Positions 7,668-14,651 are shown, counted from the stretch's first letter. The stretch is DNA of 21,904 nucleotides from Pelobacter sp. UBA6093 (GCA_002435955.1 DIWZ01000004.1:17402-39305), one strand, 5' to 3'. Notes: generated from the sequence alone by a model not told the origin. Numbers and translations: made by a program.

Positions 7668-7820
7668 CTCACGCGAAGCCGCGAAGGCGCGAAGAAAATA
7701 TTTAGGTCGGTGTTTGCCGGATGAAAATAGGTGGTTAAACCGGTGCTGGCCCAAGGTCGTATCCAAAACGGCATAGGACCTTCAATTCCTTCAACGGGTT
7801 TCTTCGCGGCTTCGCGTGAG
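7668..7820. repeat. Dispersed inverted-arm element, copy A
   Basis: The left arm (7668-7697) starts with CTCACGCGAAGCCGCGAAG, and the right arm (7799-7820) is the exact inverse of that 19-mer plus AAA. The left arm has one extra 8-bp unit (GCGCGAAG). The interior shares blocks GGATGAAAAT, TAAACCGGTGCT and TATCCAAA with copy B (12281-12448) at nearly identical spacing. No transposase or convincing target duplication was found. It resembles a small non-autonomous or structured-RNA repeat. Confidence 0.75.
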
Positions 7821-7847
7821 GCAAAATCCCGTCTATGGATGAATACG

Positions 7848-7869
7848 AGGAGTCTGTCGACAGGCTCCT
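7848..7869. repeat. 22-bp dispersed palindrome, copy 2 (carries a stop codon)
   Basis: The halves AGGAGTCTGTC and GACAGGCTCCT differ from copy 1 (2780-2801) at two positions. On the minus strand the TAG stop of the ABC ATPase gene (7868-7870) overlaps its edge, exactly as copy 1 overlaps the TAG of the 157-2781 gene. Confidence 0.65.
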
Positions 7870-8860
7870 AGCGAGGGATCCGGTAGCGGCCGACCTCTTC
7901 GCTGAAATGGCACGCAGCCAGGTGTCCGCCGCCCTTGTCAAGCAACTCAGGGGATTGATGTTGGCATAGTTCGCGGGCATATGGGCAGCGCGGGTGAAAG
8001 TGACAGCCGCTGGGTGGATTGAGGGGGGACGGGATCTCCCCGCTCAGGGGGCGCTTTTGTCTGCGGGCATGCGGGTCGGGGATCGGTACCGCATTGAGCA
8101 GTGCTTCGCTGTAAGGATGGCGGGGATTCTTGTAAAGCTGATCGGCGAGGGTAAGTTCCACAATGCGCCCCAGGTACATGACGGCAACCCGGTCGCTGAT
8201 ATGTTCGATGATCGACAGATCGTGGGCGATAAACAGATAGGTGAGCTCGAATTGCTGTTGGATATCCTGCATCAGGTTGACCACCTGCGCCTGAATGGAG
8301 AGGTCCAGCGCCGATACCGGTTCGTCGGCCACGATCAGGCGCGGTTTCACCGCCAGAGCCCGGGCGATGCCGATGCGCTGGCGCTGACCGCCGGAGAATT
8401 CGTGGGGGTAGCGGTCAAGGCAGGCAGGGCCCAGGCCGACAGTTTCCAGCAGACGCACGACCTCCTGGCGCAATTCCCGACCTTTGGCCAGGCCGTGGAT
8501 TATCAGGGGTTCGCCGATAATGTCGGCTATCTGCATGCGGGGATTGAGGGACGAGTAGGGATCCTGGAAGATCATTTGCATATCCCGGCGTCGCGAACGC
8601 ATCTGTTTCGGAGACAAGGCCACCAGGTCTTCTCCGTCGAAGTGGATCTCGCCGTCATCCGGTTCCAGCAGCCGCAGGATCGTTTTTCCGGTAGTCGATT
8701 TGCCGCAGCCTGATTCACCGACCAGGCCCAGCGTTTCGCCGGCTCGCAGGCTGAAAGACACCCCGTCCACAGCCTTGAGGGCAAGATGGCTTCCGGCCAT
8801 TGCTCCGGTGGACACCTGGAAGGTTTTACGCAAATTCCGCACATCCAGCAGGTTGGTCAT
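7868..8860 (-). CDS. Oligopeptide/dipeptide ABC transporter ATPase (OppF/DppF type)
   Basis: This is the second nucleotide-binding subunit of a peptide/nickel-type importer, powering transport at the cytoplasmic face of the membrane. With the ATG at 8860 it has 330 residues. Walker A is GESGCGKST (48-56), the Q-loop is Q99, the signature is FSGGQRQR (155-162), Walker B is LIVADE (175-180) and the H-loop is H213. The C-terminal oligo_HPY region keeps four cysteines (C286, C292, C299, C317) in the spacing proposed to bind an Fe-S cluster in this family. The start overlaps the preceding ATPase stop as ATGA and has GGAGG 5 nt upstream. A TTG at 8875 is less likely. No permease or binding protein gene is adjacent, so the substrate cannot be assigned. 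Confidence 0.93.
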   Translation of the reverse strand: MTNLLDVRNLRKTFQVSTGAMAGSHLALKAVDGVSFSLRAGETLGLVGESGCGKSTTGKTILRLLEPDDGEIHFDGEDLVALSPKQMRSRRRDMQMIFQDPYSSLNPRMQIADIIGEPLIIHGLAKGRELRQEVVRLLETVGLGPACLDRYPHEFSGGQRQRIGIARALAVKPRLIVADEPVSALDLSIQAQVVNLMQDIQQQFELTYLFIAHDLSIIEHISDRVAVMYLGRIVELTLADQLYKNPRHPYSEALLNAVPIPDPHARRQKRPLSGEIPSPLNPPSGCHFHPRCPYARELCQHQSPELLDKGGGHLAACHFSEEVGRYRIPR

Positions 8861-9816
8861 GCATCCCTCCAGCAACGAACATGGTGATCGGGAGTCACTT
8901 GCCGCATGGGCGGAAGCTTGCCCATCTCGGGGGCGAAGGGTGGCGGACAGCTGTCCAGAAAGGTGCCTGCATCAAGAGTCTGCCCAATTACCGGCGCGCC
9001 GTGATTCATGGCCAGGCGGTGCTGTTTTTGACCGATCTTGGGGAGGCAGGCCAGCAGGCTGCGTGTGTAGGGGTGGCGAGGGTCGTCAAAAATGGTCGTC
9101 ACCGGCGCATATTCCAGGATCAGGCCATCGTGCATGATGGCGACCTTGTCGGCAGTTTCTGCTACCACGCCGAGGTCGTGTGTTATCAGCAACGTCGCCA
9201 TCCGATACTGGTTTTTCAGGTCATCGAGCAACTGAAGGATCTGTGCCTGAATGGTGACATCCAGGGCGGTAGTCGGTTCGTCCGCGATCAGCAGCTGGGG
9301 ACGACAGGCGAGGGCCATGGCGATAACCACCCGCTGACGCATGCCGCCGGACAGTTGATGCGGGTATTCCCGGCATCGCTGATCCGGTGAGGAAATGCCG
9401 ACTTGGGCCAGCAAAGCGACGGCCTGTCGTAAAGCCTCCTGCCGATTGAGCGCCTGGTGAACGCGTAATACCTCGGCAATTTGTTCCCCGACGCAAAAAA
9501 CCGGATTCAGCGCCGTCATCGGTTCCTGAAAGATCATGGCGATTTTATTACCCCGTACCCGCCGCATCTCCGTCTCGGGAAGCAGGCGCAGATCTTCGCC
9601 CTGAAACAGGATTTCCCCCTCGACCACCTTTCCAGGCGGGGGTACCAGGCGTAGCATGGACAGCGCCGTGATCGATTTACCGCAGCCCGACTCACCGACC
9701 AGCGCCAGCGTTTCGCCGACATCGATGGTAAAATCGATGCCGCGCACAGCCTTGGTAAGACCGGCCTTGGTGAAAAAATAGGTGCGCAGATTATGAACTT
9801 CGAGAAGGGCGGGCAT
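8857..9816 (-). CDS. Oligopeptide/dipeptide ABC transporter ATPase (OppD/DppD type)
   Basis: This is the first nucleotide-binding subunit of the same importer, 319 residues. Walker A is GESGCGKSIT (41-50), the Q-loop is Q97, the signature is LSGGMRQR (155-162), Walker B is LLIADE (175-180) and the H-loop is H213. The C-terminal tail is degenerate. The usual GCxFxxRCP cysteine cluster is reduced to C290 and C315, while the OppF-type partner keeps all four cysteines. AAGGAG lies 5 nt upstream of the ATG. A clear sigma-70 promoter precedes it, making it the first gene of a two-gene operon. The gene is divergent from tex. Substrate is unknown because permease genes are missing from the window. 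Confidence 0.93.
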   Translation of the reverse strand: MPALLEVHNLRTYFFTKAGLTKAVRGIDFTIDVGETLALVGESGCGKSITALSMLRLVPPPGKVVEGEILFQGEDLRLLPETEMRRVRGNKIAMIFQEPMTALNPVFCVGEQIAEVLRVHQALNRQEALRQAVALLAQVGISSPDQRCREYPHQLSGGMRQRVVIAMALACRPQLLIADEPTTALDVTIQAQILQLLDDLKNQYRMATLLITHDLGVVAETADKVAIMHDGLILEYAPVTTIFDDPRHPYTRSLLACLPKIGQKQHRLAMNHGAPVIGQTLDAGTFLDSCPPPFAPEMGKLPPMRQVTPDHHVRCWRDA

Positions 9817-9848
9817 GAACGCTCCTTTGCGGCCGGGTGCAGACAGTC

Positions 9849-9877
9849 AATTTAGCCGGAAAGCTGCTTATCGTCAA
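9849..9877 (-). promoter_or_regulatory. Sigma-70 promoter of the oppD/oppF-type operon
   Basis: Read on the minus strand, TTGACG (9877-9872) is followed after 17 bp by TAAATT (9854-9849), 33 bp before the start codon. The -35 matches five of six consensus bases and the spacing is optimal. It is an eye-read prediction. Confidence 0.6.
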
Positions 9878-9881
9878 GTGC

Positions 9882-9898
9882 AGGCCGTCCAACGGCCT
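9882..9898. promoter_or_regulatory. Palindrome between divergent oppD-type and tex promoters
   Basis: AGGCCGT (9882-9888) and ACGGCCT (9892-9898) are perfect inverted arms around CCA. The site lies 4 bp upstream of the oppD-type -35 and covers where the tex -35 would fall. It could be an operator acting on both genes, or a short hairpin. Symmetry and position are the only evidence. Confidence 0.35.
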
Positions 9899-9917
9899 TT
9901 CCCTGTCGCAACCGGCA

Positions 9918-9926
9918 TGCTAAGAT
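9918..9926 (+). promoter_or_regulatory. Extended -10 promoter element of tex
   Basis: TGCTAAGAT is an extended -10 (TGn plus TAAGAT) placed 38 bp before the tex start. The -35 region 17 bp upstream is poor, which is tolerated when TGn is present. Confidence 0.4.
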
Positions 9927-9951
9927 GCGCCCCTTGGCATTATTTATTACC

Positions 9952-9956
9952 GGAGG
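9952..9956 (+). promoter_or_regulatory. Ribosome binding site fixing the tex start
   Basis: GGAGG lies 8 nt before ATG at 9965. The frame stays open back to 9815, but those 50 codons run through the promoter region, so translation should begin at 9965. Confidence 0.75.
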
Positions 9957-9964
9957 TTTTACAG

Positions 9965-12244
9965 ATGTCCCTGAACCCACAGCAGGACAGCCGGATCCTT
10001 GGCTACCTGATCGAAGAAACCGGGCTGCAGACCAGTCAGGTCGTCCATACCATCGCATTGCTGCGCGAAGGTGCCACGGTGCCTTTTATCGCCCGTTATC
10101 GTAAGGAACGCACCGGCGAGCTGGATGAGGTGCAGATTCGCACCCTGGAAGAGCGCCTTGCCTATTTTACCGAACTTGAAGAACGTAAAGCCACGGTGCT
10201 GGGTTCCATCGCCGAACAGGGCAAACTGACGCCGGCGCTTGCCACCCGTATCGAAACGACCCGCCAGAAGAACGAGCTGGAGGATCTGTACCTGCCGTAT
10301 AAACCCAAGCGCCGCACTCGCGCTATGATTGCCCGCGAACGGGGGCTGGAACCGTTGGCTGACCTGATAGCGGCCCAGCAACTTACCAGCGGTACCCCGG
10401 AGCTGGCCGCTTCGTCGTTTGTCGACCCGCAGGGCGAAGTCCCCGATGCCGAAGCGGCGTTGCGAGGCGCGGCAGATATTCTGGCCGAGAGGCTCAGCGA
10501 GGATGCCGACATGCGGGCGGTGGTACGCCGCCTGACCTGGGAGCAGGGACTGTTCTGCGCTAAAGTCGCGCCCGACTTTGCAGGCAAAGTCAGCAAGTTC
10601 GAGATGTACTACGATTATCAGGAGCCGCTGCGCGAGGTGCCTTCCCACCGCATGCTGGCCATGCGTCGGGGCGAAAAGGAAGAAGTACTGCGCCTGTCCA
10701 TCGTTGCTCCGGAAGAGGAATTGCTGCAGCGCCTCAAAAACCGCTTGCTGGAGAGGGAGAGTATCTTCCGGCCGGTGCTTGAAGATATCGCCGTGGACGC
10801 TTATCGTCGCCTTATTGCGCCATCCATCGAAGTGGAATTGCGGCTGGAAGCCAAAAAAGGTGCCGATGAAGCGGCCATCGGCGTGTTTGCCGACAACCTG
10901 CGCAACCTGCTGTTGCTGCCGCCGGCCGGCAGTCGCCGGGTGCTGGGGGTCGACCCCGGTCTGCGCACCGGTTCCAAACTGGCTGCAGTGGATGCCACCG
11001 GCCGCTATCTGGAGGACGCAACCATCTATCCCCATACCGGCAAAAGCCAGGTAGAACCCGCCCGTCAGCAGCTTTTGCGGCTGATTCAGGTCCACGGCAT
11101 CGAAATGGTCGCCATCGGTAACGGCACCGCCGGTCGTGAGATGGATCTGTTCGTACGCGAAACTTTGAGCAAGGCCGGTATGAATCTGGCGGTGGTGATG
11201 GTCAACGAGGCCGGTGCCAGCGTCTATTCCGCATCGGATATCGCCCGCGAGGAGTTCCCCGATCTGGATCTGACGGTGCGCGGAGCCATATCCATCGCTC
11301 GCCGACTGCAGGATCCCCTGGCGGAGTTGGTTAAAATCGACCCCAAGAGCATCGGTGTCGGCCAATATCAACACGACGTCAATCAACCTGCGCTCAAAAA
11401 GGCCCTCGACGACACGGTGGAAAGCTGCGTTAACTTCGTCGGCGTCGATCTCAATACTGCATCGTGGGCATTGCTGTCCTACGTATCGGGCATCGGCGCG
11501 TCCCTGGCCAAGGCCATGGTGCGCCACCGTGAAACCCAGGGAGCGTTCGGCTCGCGCGCGGATCTGCTCAAAACTCCCCGCTTCGGGGCCAAGACCTATG
11601 AACAGGCGGCCGGTTTTCTGCGCATTCGCGGCGGCGTCAACCCCCTCGACAATACCGCCGTGCATCCCGAGAATTATCCGACGGTGGAAGCCATGGCCGC
11701 CGACCTCGGCCTGTCGGTGGCCGAACTGGCTGCTGCCGCCGACAAGGTGGCCGGGGTGCGCCTGGAACGCTATGTGACCGAGACTGTTGGATTGCCGACC
11801 TTGCGTGATATCGTCGAGGAGCTCAAAAAGCCCGGCCGCGACCCGCGGCGTCAATTCGAGACCGTATCTTTTCGCGATGACGTGCGTGAAATCAGTGATT
11901 TGAAAGAAGGCATGATCCTGCCCGGTACGGTTACCAATGTTGCCGCCTTTGGCGCGTTTGTCGATATCGGGGTGCACCAGGACGGACTGGTGCACGTCAG
12001 TCACCTGGCTCATCGGTTCGTCAAGGATCCCGGTGAAGTGGTGCGGGTCGGAGATATCGTGAAAGTCAAGGTGCTCACCGTCGATGCGGTCCGAAAGCGT
12101 ATCGGATTGTCCATCAAGGAAGCGCAGCCCGAGCAGGGATCGCCGCAGCGACCGGCGCAAAAGCCCCAGCGCAAGCCGCAGCCGGAGCCTTCCAAAGATC
12201 CCTCCGCCTGGGAAAATGCCGGGTTTCGGGTGCGTCGCAAATGA
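9965..12244 (+). CDS. tex: Tex, RNA-binding transcription accessory protein
   Basis: Tex is a conserved cytoplasmic nucleic-acid-binding protein related to eukaryotic Spt6, linked to transcription and RNA handling. The protein is 759 residues from the chosen ATG, a usual length. In order it shows the Tex N-terminal helical domain (from ILGYLIEETG), the central domain with PFIARYRKERTG (about 40-51), and a YqgF/RNase H-like domain from about residue 322 (RRVLGVDPGLRTG). Then come helix-hairpin-helix repeats (about 490-570) and a C-terminal S1 domain (about 646-718, FGAFVDIGVHQDGLVHVS). A basic proline/glutamine-rich tail with PQRPAQKPQRKPQPEP-like repeats follows. It is divergent from the peptide ABC operon. 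A dispersed repeat begins 37 bp after its stop. The long antisense frame opposite it is a codon-usage shadow. Confidence 0.96.
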   Translation: MSLNPQQDSRILGYLIEETGLQTSQVVHTIALLREGATVPFIARYRKERTGELDEVQIRTLEERLAYFTELEERKATVLGSIAEQGKLTPALATRIETTRQKNELEDLYLPYKPKRRTRAMIARERGLEPLADLIAAQQLTSGTPELAASSFVDPQGEVPDAEAALRGAADILAERLSEDADMRAVVRRLTWEQGLFCAKVAPDFAGKVSKFEMYYDYQEPLREVPSHRMLAMRRGEKEEVLRLSIVAPEEELLQRLKNRLLERESIFRPVLEDIAVDAYRRLIAPSIEVELRLEAKKGADEAAIGVFADNLRNLLLLPPAGSRRVLGVDPGLRTGSKLAAVDATGRYLEDATIYPHTGKSQVEPARQQLLRLIQVHGIEMVAIGNGTAGREMDLFVRETLSKAGMNLAVVMVNEAGASVYSASDIAREEFPDLDLTVRGAISIARRLQDPLAELVKIDPKSIGVGQYQHDVNQPALKKALDDTVESCVNFVGVDLNTASWALLSYVSGIGASLAKAMVRHRETQGAFGSRADLLKTPRFGAKTYEQAAGFLRIRGGVNPLDNTAVHPENYPTVEAMAADLGLSVAELAAAADKVAGVRLERYVTETVGLPTLRDIVEELKKPGRDPRRQFETVSFRDDVREISDLKEGMILPGTVTNVAAFGAFVDIGVHQDGLVHVSHLAHRFVKDPGEVVRVGDIVKVKVLTVDAVRKRIGLSIKEAQPEQGSPQRPAQKPQRKPQPEPSKDPSAWENAGFRVRRK

Positions 12245-12280
12245 TTCTTTCGTGAGATCGTAAAACGTTTCAGGCTTTTC

Positions 12281-12448
12281 CTCACGCGAAGCCGCGAAGA
12301 ACGCGAAGAAAATCTTCAGGTCGCTGTATATTGGATGAAAATCAGTGGCTAAACCGGTGCTTGCCGAAGGCATATCCAAAGCAGTATAAGGTCTTCCTTG
12401 CCTTGACTGGTTTTCTTTGCGGCTTTGCGCCTTTGCGCCTTTGCGTGA
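12281..12448. repeat. Dispersed inverted-arm element, copy B
   Basis: The left arm (12281-12312) has CGCGAAG-type 8-bp units. The right arm (12412-12448), read inverted, has four units of the CGCAAAG type. Interior blocks GGATGAAAAT (12333), TAAACCGGTGCT (12350) and TATCCAAA (12373) match copy A at 7719, 7736 and 7760. The interiors are about three-quarters identical by eye. The arms differ in unit number, suggesting slippage. Confidence 0.75.
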
Positions 12449-12545
12449 TCAAGGGAAGTACCGCTTTGGCTTTGCTTTTCGCGCGGGGGGAGTCATTGGC
12501 TGTTTCAGTAACAAATACCAAGTGTTAAAATATCGTAGTCAAAGC

Positions 12546-12559
12546 TAACAGGTAACAGG
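12546..12559 (+). repeat. TAACAGG heptamer, two copies, feeding the PHP ribosome site
   Basis: Two perfect TAACAGG copies are adjacent. The second, with the following AG, forms AGGAG (12557-12561), 6 nt before the GTG start at 12568. Two copies could be chance, but other perfect heptamer repeats lie at 14624, 15390 and 21845. Confidence 0.4.
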
Positions 12560-12567
12560 AGTTAACG

Positions 12568-13443
12568 GTGGAAAAACTTGTCGATCTGCATTTACACAGC
12601 CATTGTTCCGACGGGCTGTATGCACCGGCCGAGGTTATACGTCGGGCAGCGGAGGCCGGGCTGGTTGCGGCGGCGTTGGCCGACCATGACAATGTCGATG
12701 GGGTCGACGAAGCCATGCAAGCCGGGAAAGTACTCGGCATCGAAGTGCTGTCGGCGGTCGAACTTTCGGTGATCTGGGAATCCTTTCAGGATATCCACTT
12801 GCTCGGATACGGTATCGACCATCACCATCCCGGCTTGCGGAGCGCTTTACGGGAATTTCGCGCGTTCCGTGCCGGGCGCAACGAGTGCATTGTTGAGCGC
12901 ATCAACCAGAAACTGGCCGCCGAAGGGCGCGCGCCCATCGCCTTTGCCGAGGTTCAGGCCCACGCCGAAGGGAGTCTGGGGAGGCCGCATATCGCCAAGG
13001 TTCTCATCGAGCGCGGCTATGTGCGCAACCATGATGAGGCCTTTGTACGCTACCTGGTGCCGTGCAACGTACCCAAGCGCTATTTCCCCATTGACGAGGC
13101 CATCGACCTGATCCATCAGGCCGGCGGGATCACGTCGTTGGCGCATCCCCCCTATATCACCGAGGATCGGCGGCAATTGAAGCAATTGTTCGATGCTTTT
13201 GCCGCCATGGGGCTGGACGGCATCGAGGCCTACAGCAATCGCTGCACCAACGCGGATATCGACTGGTACATATCCGAAGCCAGGCGTCGCGATCTCATCG
13301 TCACCGGCGGTTCCGATTATCATGGCGTGGAAGGGGCTGACATCGTGATCGGAGGAGGGCGCGGCAATCTGCGGATTCCCTATCGCTGTGTCGAGGATAT
13401 TCGCCTTGCGATAGCAAAGCGCGCCGGCAAAGAGCAGTCATGA
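12568..13443 (+). CDS. PHP-domain metal-dependent phosphoesterase (RNase AM / YciV-like)
   Basis: This 291-residue single-domain PHP protein is of the TrpH/YciV family. Characterised members are 5'-3' exoribonucleases or 3',5'-nucleoside bisphosphate phosphatases. The trinuclear metal site is visible: H8 and H10 (DLHLHSHCSDG, with D15), H40 (ADHDN), E65 (AVELS), H77 (DIHLLGY), H193 (SLAHP), D250 and H252 (GSDYHG). The GTG start is supported by AGGAG 6 nt upstream. Its stop overlaps the start of the following exonuclease gene as ATGA, so the two are translationally coupled. It follows tex on the same strand after 323 bp. RNA 5'-end trimming or small-nucleotide recycling is the likeliest role; the exact substrate cannot be read from the sequence. 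Confidence 0.88.
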   Translation: MEKLVDLHLHSHCSDGLYAPAEVIRRAAEAGLVAAALADHDNVDGVDEAMQAGKVLGIEVLSAVELSVIWESFQDIHLLGYGIDHHHPGLRSALREFRAFRAGRNECIVERINQKLAAEGRAPIAFAEVQAHAEGSLGRPHIAKVLIERGYVRNHDEAFVRYLVPCNVPKRYFPIDEAIDLIHQAGGITSLAHPPYITEDRRQLKQLFDAFAAMGLDGIEAYSNRCTNADIDWYISEARRRDLIVTGGSDYHGVEGADIVIGGGRGNLRIPYRCVEDIRLAIAKRAGKEQS

Positions 13444-13976
13444 CAGGAGATACGGATCCGATTTTTATCGATTTCGAAGCTTCGAGTCTTTCGGGGTCTT
13501 CCTATCCTATTGAGGTGGCTTGGGGCAGCGGTCCGGAGGATGTTCACAGTTGCCTGATCTCACCGGCCCAGTGTCACGACTGCATCGACTGGGACGATGA
13601 TTCGGAATTCCTGCATGGCCTCACCAGGCGTCAGGTCCTCGAGCAGGGAGTGCCCATGGACAAGGTCTGCGATCTGCTGACCGATGCCCTGAACGGTCGG
13701 CAAGTTTATTCCGATGCCAACGGCTACGATAACTTCTGGCTGGAAAAACTGTTTCATGCCGCCGGCAAGGGACGGCCGGGATTCAGGATCCGGCACGTGG
13801 ATGAGCTGCTTTGCGAACGTTTGGCGCCTTTTATGGTGCATCGCCGGGAACTGGTAGAGGCTATTGAAGAACTGCATAAGGCGGCGCGGGACAAGGTGCC
13901 GCGCCGACACCGAGCCGGGTGGGACGTACGTTTTCTTATCGAGCTTTGGGGGATGGTCTGTCGGAAATGGCTCTGA
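13440..13976 (+). CDS. DEDDh 3'-5' exonuclease family protein
   Basis: This small (178-residue) cytoplasmic RNase H-fold exonuclease candidate shows Exo I as D11/E13 (FIDFEAS), Exo II as D97 (SDANGYDNFWL), and Exo III as H157 to D162 (HRAGWD). That is the full DEDDh set. It starts in the ATGA overlap with the PHP gene, so both are made from one message. A 3'-5' exonuclease paired with a PHP enzyme suggests joint degradation or trimming of nucleic acid, which is inference. It has no extra domain, and whether it prefers DNA or RNA is not evident. Its stop is 87 bp from the convergent CBS gene; that gap is GC-rich and has no clear T-tailed terminator. Confidence 0.78.
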   Translation: MTGDTDPIFIDFEASSLSGSSYPIEVAWGSGPEDVHSCLISPAQCHDCIDWDDDSEFLHGLTRRQVLEQGVPMDKVCDLLTDALNGRQVYSDANGYDNFWLEKLFHAAGKGRPGFRIRHVDELLCERLAPFMVHRRELVEAIEELHKAARDKVPRRHRAGWDVRFLIELWGMVCRKWL

Positions 13977-14063
13977 TTCGGGCCGGGGTCCGAAGATGTG
14001 CCGGGTGCGCGGTGCCGCCGGGAGGCCCCGTCCCGACTCGATCCGGAAACCCTGCAAGTCCCT

Positions 14064-14510
14064 TCATATGGCGGGAGGATCCGTTGTGGATTCCGCCATC
14101 GATTCGAGTTGATCGCCGAAAAATTTGATGAGATCTTTCCAGGTAACAATCCCTACCAGGCGCTCATTTTCGCCAATCACCGGCAGGCAGGAGATGCCGT
14201 TCTCCAGCAGGATATGAATGGCATCCTTGATAGGCATGTCGCTGGGGACCGTGATAGGGTCGCGGGTCATGATCTGATGCGCTTTGCGATTCAGGATTTC
14301 AAAATCGCGGCGTGTTTCCGCATCCGTATCCAGAAACGGGCTGGTGGCTTTTAGAATGTCGCGATCGGAAATCATGCCCTGCAGTCTGCCATTGTTGGTG
14401 ACAGGCAAATGGTGAAATTTCGCATTGGCCATGATTTCATTGATAAATCGCAAAGAGTCGTCCAGTTCGACGGTGATGACTCGGGTCGACATGATCTCGC
14501 TGATTTTCAT
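14064..14510 (-). CDS. Tandem CBS-domain protein
   Basis: This 148-residue stand-alone protein has two CBS motifs. They run from about 1-60 (MKISEIMSTRVITVELDDSL to ISDRDILKA) and about 76-136 (IMTRDPITVPSDMPIKDAI to GIVTWKDLIKF). Such pairs bind adenine nucleotides and act as energy sensors, often regulating a partner protein that cannot be identified here. The start at 14510 is chosen because AGGAGG lies 8 nt upstream and the protein then begins with the canonical KISEIM opening. The open frame extends to 14543 but has no ribosome site there. It follows pgl on the same strand after a 207-bp gap, and an AT-rich upstream stretch suggests its own promoter. Confidence 0.92.
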   Translation of the reverse strand: MKISEIMSTRVITVELDDSLRFINEIMANAKFHHLPVTNNGRLQGMISDRDILKATSPFLDTDAETRRDFEILNRKAHQIMTRDPITVPSDMPIKDAIHILLENGISCLPVIGENERLVGIVTWKDLIKFFGDQLESMAESTTDPPAI

Positions 14511-14518
14511 GGTTGCAT

Positions 14519-14524
14519 CCTCCT
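14519..14524 (-). promoter_or_regulatory. Ribosome binding site fixing the CBS protein start
   Basis: The minus strand reads AGGAGG here, 8 nt before ATG at 14510. It rules out the upstream in-frame start at 14543, which would lie before the site. Confidence 0.75.
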
Positions 14525-14623
14525 GGTGCAGTAAATAATGCAATCATACATAGCACAAATGTAATTTTTCTTGCAATACGACAGGATCGATATCGGTGCC
14601 GAACTCTTGCTCCGTAAGTTTTT

Positions 14624-14651
14624 GCAATCGGCAATCGGCAATCGGCAATCG
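14624..14651. repeat. GCAATCG heptamer, four perfect tandem copies
   Basis: Four exact head-to-tail copies of GCAATCG lie between the pgl stop and the CBS gene. A GC hairpin (14684-14688 with 14695-14699) lies between the array and the pgl stop and has no T-tail. The array is non-coding and its 7-bp period suggests replication slippage. Confidence 0.75.

Larger units (their letters stand above)
7490..7867. other. 378-bp intergenic region with a palindrome and two repeats
   Basis: I see no credible gene here. From the right (minus-strand direction) it holds the 22-bp stop-codon palindrome (7848-7869) and an inverted-arm element (7668-7820). Further left are a 19-bp near-palindrome (7593-7611) and a TTGACT hexamer on the minus strand (7576-7581). 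That hexamer could be a -35 for the Fe-S regulator, but no good -10 follows at standard spacing. Short open frames here translate the repeat arms and are discounted. Confidence 0.6.
12245..12567. other. 323-bp intergenic region with dispersed repeat copy B
   Basis: I see no credible gene. It contains the inverted-arm element (12281-12448). Beyond that is an AT-richer stretch with TAAAAT at 12526-12531 as a possible -10 for the PHP gene. Its -35 17 bp upstream (TTTCAG) is weak. A TAACAGG heptamer pair then leads into the PHP ribosome site. Confidence 0.55.

Noticed and set aside
7452..7724. A 90-codon plus-strand frame in the regulator upstream region
   Set aside because: Its C-terminal part is a translation of the repeat arm (LTRSREGAKK), a common spurious ORF type.
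9959..12379. An 806-codon open frame antisense to tex
   Set aside because: It mirrors tex codon by codon, has no family motifs, and runs through the downstream repeat. This is typical of GC-rich codon bias; tex is unmistakable on the other strand.
12331..12528. A 65-codon frame after tex
   Set aside because: It translates repeat copy B (CGFAPLRLCV), has no ribosome site, and is not conserved in frame with copy A.
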